A stretch of 32,914 nt of DNA, taken from contig NZ_FZMP01000223.1 in the NCBI RefSeq assembly GCF_900196725.1, positions 1 to 32,914 on the forward strand, given 5' to 3'. The stretch comes from Candidatus Methanoperedens nitratireducens (lineage in GTDB: Archaea > Halobacteriota > Methanosarcinia > Methanosarcinales > Methanoperedenaceae). Numbering within the stretch: position 1 is the stretch's first letter; every line of letters begins with the position of its first letter. The notes under the pieces were generated by a model, which was not told the DNA's origin, ran no database searches, and saw nothing but the letters and a program-made list of their open reading frames with translations. Of this stretch, positions 1 through 6,040 are shown one piece after another. A program made the translations under genes and the position numbers.

Positions 1-32
1 GGGGGTGACTTGTGGCGCAAACGTAAAAATAT

Positions 33-70
33 GGGATATACTGCTGTATAATGGCAAAAGCAGTTATCCC
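33..70 (-). terminator. Intrinsic-type terminator after the RiPP precursor gene
   Basis: An imperfect inverted repeat lies at 33-45 and 59-70 (GGGATATACTGCT and AGCAGTTATCCC, 12 pairs with one bulged base, 13-nt loop). Read on the minus strand it begins 21 nt after the precursor stop and is followed directly by a T-rich tract (ATATTTTTACG). Hairpin plus U-tract is a plausible transcript end, so the operon probably holds only the maturase and the precursor. Confidence 0.6.
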
Positions 71-91
71 AATTGTGCTCCATTATTCTTA

Positions 92-268
92 CTATTCAAT
101 TGCCTTTGTTCCACAGCCCTTAACAGTATTGACTGTACACGTGCCAGAATTAATCGGACAATTGTTGCCTGGTTGCGGCTCCGGCTTTGGCTTTGGCTTT
201 GCCATTAAAATCTCTTCTGCACTCCCCTTTTCAATAACCTCTAATACAAGCCTTTCTCCAACTTCCAT
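92..268 (-). CDS. Cys-rich RiPP precursor peptide, radical SAM substrate (58 aa)
   Basis: This short gene encodes 58 residues. Residues 1-22 are a charged helical leader (MEVGERLVLEVIEKG, then SAEEILM). Residues 23-34 are a Lys-Pro/Glu-Pro linker (AKPKPKPEPQPG). The C-terminal core contains Cys37, Cys44 and Cys52 in CPINSGTC and TVNTVKGCG, where CPIN and the CTVN starting at Cys44 look like a repeated Cys-X-Ile/Val-Asn unit. A near-perfect Shine-Dalgarno (GGAGGTGAT, 273-281) sits 4 nt before the ATG, much stronger than the maturase site, which suits excess substrate. It lies 63 nt downstream of a radical SAM/SPASM maturase on the same strand, between a stem-loop and a terminator. Established: SPASM maturases often install thioethers on Cys residues of leader-bearing peptides encoded next door. 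Inference: this is such a substrate, of sactipeptide or ranthipeptide type. The crosslink chemistry, leader cleavage site and activity cannot be read from sequence. Confidence 0.82.
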   Translation of the reverse strand: MEVGERLVLEVIEKGSAEEILMAKPKPKPEPQPGNNCPINSGTCTVNTVKGCGTKAIE

Positions 269-293
269 TTATATCACCTCCTTTTCGATTATC

Positions 294-323
294 ATTGGAA
301 GATCGTCTCTACTATCTTCCAAT
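294..323 (-). promoter_or_regulatory. Intercistronic stem-loop between maturase and precursor
   Basis: A perfect 10-bp inverted repeat (ATTGGAAGAT at 294-303, ATCTTCCAAT at 314-323) with a 10-nt loop fills much of the 63-nt gap between the maturase stop and the precursor start. It has no following T-run, so it is more likely an RNA processing or stabilising hairpin, or a leaky attenuator, than a terminator. Such an element would allow unequal amounts of maturase and precursor message. Confidence 0.55.
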
Positions 324-331
324 AACAGTCA

Positions 332-1771
332 TTAAGCCATAGCCGCCGGGATTAGCCTTTCTTCTACTAAACTTCTGACGAACAAGTCTAACGATTTCTT
401 TTCTTCTATACAGCTTCGTCCTCCCTCCATTCTAGCTTTGCGGCATCCTCCGCAGCAAATAGGCAACAATTGACAAATCACACATTCAGCATCGTTAAAT
501 GGATTCACTGTGTACCATCTTGTGATTTTGCCAATAGTATTGGATCGTGTGACATTCCTTCCTTCCAATAAGTATCCGATAGACTCAGAATTTTCATACG
601 TGTGAGTACATAAAAACACGTTGCCATCAGGACCGATCGCGTAATGGTCTAAAAAATCAACCTCGCAGTATCCGACATTATAATTATATGAGTTATAAAT
701 ATGCCAACCAAGAGCCTTTGCGGCTACTTCCAGTTTAGTTAGACCTTGGAAGGACTCAGTCCCGGTCCCTTGTCGGCGAGCAGAGAATTCACGATAACCG
801 CTCGCTTTGTTCGCCCAGATCCAGCGAAAGAAAACGGAAGCACGTGCCTTAACGATAGGCGGAAATCTTTCTAATAGTCTCTCAATCCCATTATAATTGT
901 CGTCGCCACAATTGATTCGTAGCAGAAGATTGCAATCAGAGACACTTTCACAGAGTGTGACTATGTTTTGAAAAACGCGATCAAAGCTTCCCTCACCATT
1001 TCTTTTCCTTTTCAAAGCATCATGATCCGCTTTATCGCCGTCCATAGTCACTTGAACCTGTTTAATGCTTAATGAGGGTATGGCTTCTATGAACTTCTGA
1101 TCTAGAAAATAACCATTAGTCGTTAAAGAAGCTCCATAATTTGCACCGATACTGTTGCAGAACTCCTGCAATCGTTTTGTTAAGCGAAAGATGACTTTCT
1201 TTGCAAGTAGTGGTTCGCCTCCAAACCATGCAATATGAACATATCTCTTATTTTTGAAACTCTTTTCAATCCAATTAATCAATGCATCCTCAACCTCTGA
1301 TTTCATAAAAATAGGTTTCTTGAATTCGAAGCAGTAAGGACATGCTAAATTACACCACAAAGTAGGCAGCACTATCAAACTCAGAGAATTGTTCGCGTAC
1401 AGACTTCGAAAATAATGGAACTTTATTAAACTTAATTCATCAATGCTTTTATCAATTACAAAATGAACCTCTTTGAGAGCCTCCAGCCATTGAGGCGGCA
1501 ACCTGAGAGGATTAGAATTTACCTCCCCTAAGCCTTCTGATTTAGAGGATAGTCCACGAAGAAACTGATCTACAAATGGAAAAGCATCGGCTGGAATCCG
1601 AAGGATTGACCTATATAGGAAATTGTAGCCAAAGAAATTAGTATCATTATACCTAATGAAATAGTTGTAACTTGAGGTCTTTAAATTATTCGTGGTACTT
1701 GCTGCCTCGCTTTCCTGCTTCGCCCTCATTTCACTATTTAACTCAACGTTTTGAAGACTGACTAATCCCAT
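332..1771 (-). CDS. Radical SAM/SPASM peptide maturase
   Basis: The 479-residue protein has the radical SAM cluster motif CNLACPYC (Cys140, Cys144, Cys147), the GGEP motif (184-187), a TMDGDKADHD segment near 242-251 and a complete seven-Cys SPASM pattern: Cys369, Cys388 in GNVFLC, then Cys430, 433, 439 and 443 (CX2CX5CX3C) and Cys454. Residues about 35-125 precede the barrel and resemble the leader-binding N-terminal region of peptide maturases; this is weak by eye. Family knowledge: such enzymes bind one SAM-cleaving and two auxiliary Fe-S clusters and modify short peptides, often forming Cys thioethers. The adjacent 58-residue Cys-containing peptide is the evident substrate. The start at 1771 has only a weak GGAG upstream; a TATA-like ATATATATAT (1811-1820) lies about 40 nt away. 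Met15 is an alternative start. Specific subfamily not recognised. Confidence 0.92.
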   Translation of the reverse strand: MGLVSLQNVELNSEMRAKQESEAASTTNNLKTSSYNYFIRYNDTNFFGYNFLYRSILRIPADAFPFVDQFLRGLSSKSEGLGEVNSNPLRLPPQWLEALKEVHFVIDKSIDELSLIKFHYFRSLYANNSLSLIVLPTLWCNLACPYCFEFKKPIFMKSEVEDALINWIEKSFKNKRYVHIAWFGGEPLLAKKVIFRLTKRLQEFCNSIGANYGASLTTNGYFLDQKFIEAIPSLSIKQVQVTMDGDKADHDALKRKRNGEGSFDRVFQNIVTLCESVSDCNLLLRINCGDDNYNGIERLLERFPPIVKARASVFFRWIWANKASGYREFSARRQGTGTESFQGLTKLEVAAKALGWHIYNSYNYNVGYCEVDFLDHYAIGPDGNVFLCTHTYENSESIGYLLEGRNVTRSNTIGKITRWYTVNPFNDAECVICQLLPICCGGCRKARMEGGRSCIEEKKSLDLFVRSLVEERLIPAAMA

Positions 1772-1810
1772 AGTAATTATCCCTACTCCAAAATAGAATG
1801 AGCGCTTTGG

Positions 1811-1820
1811 ATATATATAT
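1811..1820 (-). promoter_or_regulatory. TATA box of the RiPP operon
   Basis: ATATATATAT flanked by A/T-rich sequence lies 40-49 nt upstream of the maturase ATG on the minus strand, a spacing that leaves a short leader. The CCGTNACGG boxes at 1846 and 1873 lie just upstream of it, so they could act as an operator for this promoter. Confidence 0.5.
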
Positions 1821-1841
1821 TTTTGCTTTCTTACTTAGTGT

Positions 1842-1881
1842 AATCCCGTGACGGGATTGGCTCCAGCAAATACCGTAACGG
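1842..1881. repeat. CCGTNACGG box array 1 (two boxes, 27-bp pitch)
   Basis: AATCCCGT-G-ACGGGATT (1842-1858) is a perfect 17-bp palindrome around one central base. Its core CCGTGACGG starts at 1846. A second core, CCGTAACGG, starts at 1873, exactly 27 bp on. The array lies between the divergent maturase and xerA genes. The same 9-bp core on the same pitch recurs downstream of xerA. Confidence 0.75.
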
Positions 1882-2034
1882 AGATGAGCTTTATTATTTT
1901 TATTCAAACCTCTTATTTTAATTTATAGCGAATCTTCTATACCAGACCCTACATTTAATACCCAGGTAAAAGAGCGAGGATAATTCCTGAATAGAAACTA
2001 TTCTTGTTTCATTCAAAGGAAGACGCCCTAAGAA

Positions 2035-2062
2035 ATGTCATATAAGGTAGATTATACGACAT
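2035..2062 (+). other. Candidate archaeal dif recombination site
   Basis: The 28-bp site has an 11-bp left arm ATGTCATATAA, a 6-bp spacer GGTAGA and an 11-bp right arm TTATACGACAT. The arms are inverted repeats with one mismatch and the symmetry extends one base further on each side. Arm-6-arm geometry with ATAA ending the left arm and TTAT starting the right arm is the general form of Xer/dif sites, and the TATAA-6-TTATA core matches archaeal dif sites as I remember them. It lies 25 bp before the xerA start and overlaps its TATA region, so it could instead be an autoregulatory operator. Confidence 0.6.
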
Positions 2063-2071
2063 TTTTATATA
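2062..2071 (+). promoter_or_regulatory. TATA box of xerA
   Basis: TTTTTATATATA, immediately overlapping the dif-like palindrome, lies about 20-27 nt before the xerA ATG. That is the distance from an archaeal TATA box to the transcript start, so the message is probably leaderless or has a very short leader. Confidence 0.5.
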
Positions 2072-2087
2072 TACAGAAGGACAATTA

Positions 2088-2933
2088 ATGACTGGTATGC
2101 AAAACGATGCGCCGCTGACATTAAAAAAGCTCGAGACTGAAATGAAGCTGAGGGGTTTCTCAAAACAGACCTCCAAAATGTACCTTTTCTATAATACCAA
2201 ATTCCTTGAGTATATTAAAAAGCCTCCGGAGGCTGTTGATGAAGATGATATGAAGGAATACCTGGCTCACAAGATGTCAGATCATTCTTTGTCCAATGCT
2301 TCGATCTCGCTAATAAAAGCCTCGCTGAAATTCTTCTATGCCGAAATACTTGGTAAGAACCTGACACTTATTAAAACCCCGAAAGCCTCAAAAAAATTAC
2401 CCGTCGTACTGACCCGGCAGGAGATAAGAGATCTGCTTGATAATACGGAGAATTCAAAGCACAGGCTTTTGATCGAGCTTCTTTACTCCACAGGCTTGCG
2501 GCTTTCCGAATGTGTAAACTTGAAATACTCAGACCTCGACTTAAACGATGGCATAGGCTGGGTGCGTATGGGGAAGGGCGCGAAGGACAGGATTTTCATC
2601 ATCTCCGGGATGTTCAAAAAAGACCTGCTGGAGTATAAAGATAAAAGCGGCGCCGACGGGAAAGGATACATATTCTCGATGAACGGCAAAAAAATGTCGC
2701 CGCGCGGAATCCAGCATGCGATCAAGAAAGCAGCAAAGCGCGCGGGCATCGAAAAAGACGTGCATGTGCACACGCTGCGCCATTCGTTCGCCACGCACCT
2801 GCTTGAAGATGGCGTGGATATCAGGAAAATACAGACTCTTCTGGGACATGCGAATCTGCAGACGACGCAGATATACACGCAGGTTTCGAGCGAGGAAATT
2901 AAGAAGATTAAAAGCCCTCTGGATATGCTGTAG
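2088..2933 (+). CDS. xerA: XerA-type tyrosine recombinase
   Basis: The 281-residue protein has an N-terminal SAM-like DNA-binding domain (about 10-95) and a C-terminal catalytic domain with the full active-site set: Arg138 (TGLRLSE), Lys166 (GKGAKDR), His228 and Arg231 (HTLRHSFATHLL), His254 (LGHANLQTT) and nucleophile Tyr263 (IYTQV). The length matches archaeal XerA, the recombinase that resolves chromosome dimers at dif. It appears intact. A dif-like 28-bp palindrome lies 25 bp upstream, which supports a resident Xer system over a phage integrase; no tRNA or attachment duplication is visible nearby. CCGTNACGG box arrays lie on both sides. A TATA box about 20 nt upstream suggests a leaderless message, although AAGGA (2078-2082) could serve as a weak ribosome binding site. 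Confidence 0.9.
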   Translation: MTGMQNDAPLTLKKLETEMKLRGFSKQTSKMYLFYNTKFLEYIKKPPEAVDEDDMKEYLAHKMSDHSLSNASISLIKASLKFFYAEILGKNLTLIKTPKASKKLPVVLTRQEIRDLLDNTENSKHRLLIELLYSTGLRLSECVNLKYSDLDLNDGIGWVRMGKGAKDRIFIISGMFKKDLLEYKDKSGADGKGYIFSMNGKKMSPRGIQHAIKKAAKRAGIEKDVHVHTLRHSFATHLLEDGVDIRKIQTLLGHANLQTTQIYTQVSSEEIKKIKSPLDML

Positions 2934-2987
2934 ATTTTTGAAAAATCTTATAACACCCGATTGCATAAATGAATATTTAAAGATGTT

Positions 2988-3052
2988 TTCCGTCACGGAA
3001 TTTTGCTGCAAACTTCCCGTAACGGTATTATAACAGTAAAATACCGTAACGG
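2988..3052. repeat. CCGTNACGG box array 2 (three boxes, 27-bp pitch)
   Basis: TTCCGT-C-ACGGAA (2988-3000) is a perfect palindrome. Cores begin at 2990 (CCGTCACGG), 3017 (CCGTAACGG) and 3044 (CCGTAACGG), each exactly 27 bp apart. The 18-bp spacers are not conserved, so the pitch looks selected and not just inherited from a simple tandem duplication. The array starts about 55 bp after the xerA stop. Confidence 0.75.
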
Positions 3053-3106
3053 AATGAACCTTACACAAGTTAGTTTCTTTTCCTGTCACCTCAATGATCA
3101 GGAGGT

Positions 3107-3214
3107 AGTGGGCAGAGGAGGGAAGTATGGTGGAAATGGAAAAAAGTGTTTTTCTGCCCACTATAGTTCGTATATAAACGAACATTGTATTTAAAGTTTA
3201 CGCCAGGTGTAAAG
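3107..3214 (+). repeat. Promoter-like direct repeat, copy 1
   Basis: This 108-bp segment is roughly 80 percent identical to 3341-3450. It starts with AGTGGGCAGA (3107-3116) and has the exact inverse TCTGCCCACT at 3153-3162, with 36 nt between. A TATA-like TATATAAA (3171-3178) and a second imperfect palindrome TTTACGCC-A-GGTGTAAA (3197-3213) follow. The layout resembles an operator plus promoter. It would start transcripts near 3200, just before the structured segment at 3241-3301. Confidence 0.65.
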
Positions 3215-3240
3215 ACAGTCTGACCAAGCGCTTGTCTGTA

Positions 3241-3301
3241 CTCGTCTATAATTCAGGAAAGTGTAAGCAGGGGCTGGTTTCCAGCATCCTGAAAAGACGA
3301 G
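3241..3301 (+). ncRNA. Candidate structured RNA
   Basis: Three nested stems can form: CTCGTCT/AGACGAG (3241-3247 with 3295-3301), TTCAGGA/TCCTGAA (3252-3258 with 3287-3293) and GCTGG/CCAGC (3273-3277 with 3281-3285, TTT loop). Nineteen perfect pairs in 61 nt with no convincing ORF suggests a folded RNA, possibly transcribed from the TATA at 3171-3178. The fold is symmetric, so the opposite strand cannot be excluded. No known RNA family is recognised. Confidence 0.4.
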
Positions 3302-3340
3302 ATATCAGCGGGAAGTATCGCATTCCCAGGATAAAATCTT

Positions 3341-3450
3341 AGTGGGCAGAGGTGGATTATGGTGGTGGTATGAAAAAAAAGTGTTCTTCTGCCCACTGTA
3401 GTTCGCATATATACTAACGAATGTATTTAAAGTTTACGCCTGGTGTAAAG
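3341..3450 (+). repeat. Promoter-like direct repeat, copy 2
   Basis: This is the second copy of the element at 3107-3214. AGTGGGCAGA (3341-3350) and TCTGCCCACT (3388-3397) form a perfect 10-bp inverted repeat with a 37-nt gap. CATATATACT (3406-3415) is the TATA-like element and TTTACGCC-T-GGTGTAAA closes the unit. It sits upstream of the 83-residue zinc-ribbon-like gene and box array 3. Confidence 0.65.
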
Positions 3451-3482
3451 CCAAGCGGTTCCAATGCCTGCTTATGTATTTT

Positions 3483-3531
3483 CCGTGACGCAATATATAA
3501 ATATTCCCGTAACGCAATAAGATACCGTATG
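3483..3531. repeat. CCGTNACG box array 3, degenerate, at a promoter
   Basis: CCGTGACGC (3483-3491), CCGTAACGC (3507-3515) and a partial ACCGTATGAC (3524-3533) repeat the flanking pattern of array 2, but at shorter spacings of 24 and 18 bp. A TATA element ATATATAAAT (3493-3502) lies between the first two boxes and the third touches the ATG of the next gene. This suggests an operator for that promoter. Confidence 0.55.
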
Positions 3532-3780
3532 ACCACCAGAAAATATCTCCGCTGGAAAAAATGCCTTATATGCAACGATTTTGTGAAATTGATGTTCCCT
3601 GAGGATGCGGAAAACATGCTCCTCATTTACGAGCCCCAGGAAGGCATGAGCAACGAGTCCAAGAACTGGAAGAAAAAACAGCTCGGATACGTGCACAGAA
3701 ACTGCCTTAAAAAAGCAAACTCAATGCTAAAGATCAAATCTATCGAGTCCGATGACAGCGGCGTTGCAGAGGTAGTATAG
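3529..3780 (+). CDS. Small zinc-ribbon-like protein (83 aa)
   Basis: The frame is open further upstream (to 3421), but that part covers promoter repeats. ATG 3529 is preferred: it follows a TATA box by about 27 nt and gives a compact 83-residue protein. CLIC (Cys12, Cys15) and HRNC (His56, Cys59) make a CX2C...HX2C set typical of a treble-clef or zinc-ribbon metal site. The N-terminus is basic (TTRKYLRWKK), so nucleic-acid binding is plausible. The TAG stop overlaps the GTG start of the UbiD gene, implying co-translation. I do not recognise a named family. The CCGTNACG boxes at its promoter suggest specific regulation. Confidence 0.7.
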   Translation: MTTRKYLRWKKCLICNDFVKLMFPEDAENMLLIYEPQEGMSNESKNWKKKQLGYVHRNCLKKANSMLKIKSIESDDSGVAEVV

Positions 3781-5225
3781 TGGCTTACAAAGACTTGCGC
3801 GAGTTCATAGAAGTTCTTGAAAAAAAACACCTTCTGCTGCGCATAAAAAACGAAGTAAGCGCCGAGCTTGAGATTACAGAGATAATTGACAGGGTTGTAA
3901 AAAGCAACGGTCCTGCGCTGTTATTCGAGAACGTTAAAGGTTATAAAATACCGGTATTTGCCAATGCTTTCGGCACAATGGAGCGTATGTTCCTTGCGCT
4001 GGGTGTGGATAAACTCGATGAGATCGGCGAGCGGATACAGAAGCTCCTGGAATTCGAAGCGCCGTCAGGCATCTGGGAAGGCATAAAAATGCTGCCGCAG
4101 GCAGCAGAACTTACATCCTTTGCTCCCAGATATGTAAAATCCGGTCCTTGTAAGGAGGTTATCCTTAAAGATGGCTTTTCACTTGATGACTTCCCGGTAC
4201 TGAAATGCTGGCCGCAGGATGGCGGCAGGTTCATCACTCTCCCTCTTGTATTCACTAAAAACCCAAAAACCGGGAAGCAGAACGTGGGTATGTACAGGAT
4301 GCAGGTTTACGACGGCAAGACGACAGGAATGCACTGGCACATCCATAAACACGGCGCGAGGGATTATGCCGATGCAAGCGGAAAGAGCGATAGGATCGAG
4401 GTCGCTGTCGCTATCGGCGCCGACCCGGCTGTAGTGTATTCAGCCACCGCGCCGCTGCCAGATAATATCGACGAGATGATGTTCGCCGGGTTCCTTCGCA
4501 AAAAGAACGTGGAGCTTGTCAAATGCGAAACAGTCGACATGTTTGTGCCTGCTCATGCCGAGATAATACTCGAAGGATGCGTTGATTCAAAAGAGCGGCG
4601 TATCGAGGGACCTTTCGGGGACCATACAGGGTATTATTCGCTTGCAGATGAGTTTCCTGTATTCCATATAACCTGCATCACCCACCGGAAGAACCCGGTG
4701 TACCATGCAACTGTTGTGGGAATTCCGCCAATGGAAGATGCGTATCTCGGTAAAGCCACTGAGAGGATATTCCTGCCTCTCATGAAAACCCAGCTTCCTG
4801 AGATCGTAGATATCAACCTGCCTGTTGAAGCTGTTTTCCATAATCTCTGCATTGTATCCATAAAAAAGCGCTATCCAGGGCATGCTAAGAAAGTAATGTT
4901 CGCCCTCTGGGGCATGGGGCAGATGATGTTCGCAAAGACGATAATCGTACTTGACGATGATGTGAACGTTCAGGATATGAGGGAAGTGCTCTGGGCAACC
5001 ACCACGCGCATGGACCCTGCCAGGGATGTAATAATTATCGACAGGGCGCCGACAGATACGCTTGACCACGCTTCGTTCTTACCCAATCTCGGCTCCAAAA
5101 TGGGGATTGACGCCACTCGAAAAGGAAAAGACGAGGGCTTCAACCGTGAATGGCCTGATGCCTTAAAGATGGATGAAGCAGTAAAGGCACGGGTAGATAT
5201 GATATGGAAGGAGCTTGGATTGTAA
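3780..5225 (+). CDS. UbiD-family prenyl-FMN decarboxylase
   Basis: The 481-residue protein begins at a GTG overlapping the preceding stop, with GAGG a few bases upstream. UbiD hallmarks include GPALLFENVKG (about 44-54), GMYRMQVYDGKTTGMHWHIHKHGARD in the middle (metal and prenyl-FMN contacts) and EGPFGDHTGYYS with the Glu-rich active-site region before it (AEIILEG). It is full length for the family, so a reversible decarboxylase using prenylated FMN is expected. Two roles fit an archaeon: decarboxylation of trans-anhydromevalonate 5-phosphate in the archaeal mevalonate pathway, or the MqnL-type step of futalosine menaquinone synthesis. The UbiA-like prenyltransferase 0.8 kb away favours the second, but not decisively. 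It converges with the GPN GTPase gene 6 bp downstream. Confidence 0.9.
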   Translation: MAYKDLREFIEVLEKKHLLLRIKNEVSAELEITEIIDRVVKSNGPALLFENVKGYKIPVFANAFGTMERMFLALGVDKLDEIGERIQKLLEFEAPSGIWEGIKMLPQAAELTSFAPRYVKSGPCKEVILKDGFSLDDFPVLKCWPQDGGRFITLPLVFTKNPKTGKQNVGMYRMQVYDGKTTGMHWHIHKHGARDYADASGKSDRIEVAVAIGADPAVVYSATAPLPDNIDEMMFAGFLRKKNVELVKCETVDMFVPAHAEIILEGCVDSKERRIEGPFGDHTGYYSLADEFPVFHITCITHRKNPVYHATVVGIPPMEDAYLGKATERIFLPLMKTQLPEIVDINLPVEAVFHNLCIVSIKKRYPGHAKKVMFALWGMGQMMFAKTIIVLDDDVNVQDMREVLWATTTRMDPARDVIIIDRAPTDTLDHASFLPNLGSKMGIDATRKGKDEGFNREWPDALKMDEAVKARVDMIWKELGL

Positions 5226-5231
5226 CTTTGA

Positions 5232-5996
5232 TCAACCCTTGCTCAGGTCTTCACCGCCGTAGAATAGCTGCTGGGCGGCATTGTATATATCTTCCATGCC
5301 TGAGCCGTACGTGGATGAGACCGGGATTATTGTTTGACCTGTGCCGAATGATCTTATGGCGGATAAAAACTCGATGCTCAACTGGCTGCGCATGGTGGGT
5401 TGTTCGCTGTGTATCGCATCATCAAGCTCCAGCGGGTTCCTGCTCCAGTTCAGTATTTTTTCACGCTCTTCATCAGCAAGTAAATCCGATTTGGTAAGAA
5501 CGCTGATAAAAGGGACATTGAACCTGACCTCTACGGAAGCCGCATGCAGCATCAATGTGATAAACCCTGAGGGGGTTTTTGAAATAAGCGGGTCGTAAAG
5601 AAAAGATATCATTGACTTATCAGCGCCCAGGGAATCGATTATGTACTTCCCGGACTGCCTCAGGATAAACAGTTCCATCTGGCCCGGCGTATCGATGATA
5701 ACGTAATCCGTATCGTAGCTTTCGATAATCTCTTTCATTTCATCCATGCTCAGCGCCAGCATATCCGCGGCAATTATCTGCGCACCGTTCGGTCCTACGC
5801 CGTACTCTTTCATGATATCACGCAGCTTGACCCAGTCCCGGATATCGATATCCGGAACATACGGCGCGTTTTCGATACCCGGGTCAAGGTTCACTGTTAT
5901 TGCATCATACCCCTGCCCCTGCATCCAGCCTGCAAAGGCATTCGTGAGCGTGGATTTGCCGCTTCCTGCCGAGCCGATAAAATAAAGGTTAATCAT
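5232..5996 (-). CDS. GPN-loop GTPase
   Basis: The 254-residue protein starts with a P-loop GSAGSGKST (8-16). It has the diagnostic Gly-Pro-Asn insertion in GVGPNGAQ (68-70), the switch motif DTPGQMELF (from Asp102) and an LTKSD base-recognition motif. This is the archaeal homologue of eukaryotic GPN1-3, dimeric GTPases tied to RNA polymerase assembly in eukaryotes; the archaeal role is less defined. Length and motifs are complete. It is transcribed divergently from the UbiA gene (44-bp gap) and converges with the UbiD gene. No sign of degeneration. Confidence 0.95.
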   Translation of the reverse strand: MINLYFIGSAGSGKSTLTNAFAGWMQGQGYDAITVNLDPGIENAPYVPDIDIRDWVKLRDIMKEYGVGPNGAQIIAADMLALSMDEMKEIIESYDTDYVIIDTPGQMELFILRQSGKYIIDSLGADKSMISFLYDPLISKTPSGFITLMLHAASVEVRFNVPFISVLTKSDLLADEEREKILNWSRNPLELDDAIHSEQPTMRSQLSIEFLSAIRSFGTGQTIIPVSSTYGSGMEDIYNAAQQLFYGGEDLSKG

Positions 5997-6040
5997 TGCT
6001 ATCAGGGGAATAATATCTGTAATGAGAGAAAAGAGTTGTG

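Noticed and set aside
1-83. Open frame on the minus strand starting 9 nt after the precursor (MEHNWDNCFCHYTAV...)
   Set aside because: It has no ribosome binding site and overlaps the terminator hairpin and T-tract at 25-70. It runs off the window, so it cannot be judged further.
51-335. 94-codon plus-strand ORF
   Set aside because: It is antisense to the precursor gene, which has a strong ribosome site and RiPP-like composition; the plus-strand product is low-complexity.
2088-2933. Phage integrase bounding an integrated element
   Set aside because: No tRNA gene, direct attachment duplication or phage genes flank it. Length and the dif-like site fit resident XerA.
1842-3052. CRISPR array from regularly spaced repeats
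   Set aside because: Repeat cores are only 9 bp and palindromic with at most three in a row, and no cas genes are present. The spacing suits protein-binding sites.
2541-3185. 214-codon minus-strand ORF opposite xerA
   Set aside because: It is a shadow of the xerA gene with no start signal and no recognisable product.
3054-3194. 46-codon ORF beginning right after box array 2 (MNLTQVSFFSC...)
   Set aside because: It reads through the inverted repeat and promoter-like repeat, is Gly/Lys low-complexity, and the homologous stretch at 3341-3450 is not conserved as protein.
3107-3450. Insertion sequence or MITE pair
   Set aside because: No target-site duplication was seen and the similarity extends beyond the inverted repeats into TATA and downstream sequence, so promoter duplication is more likely.
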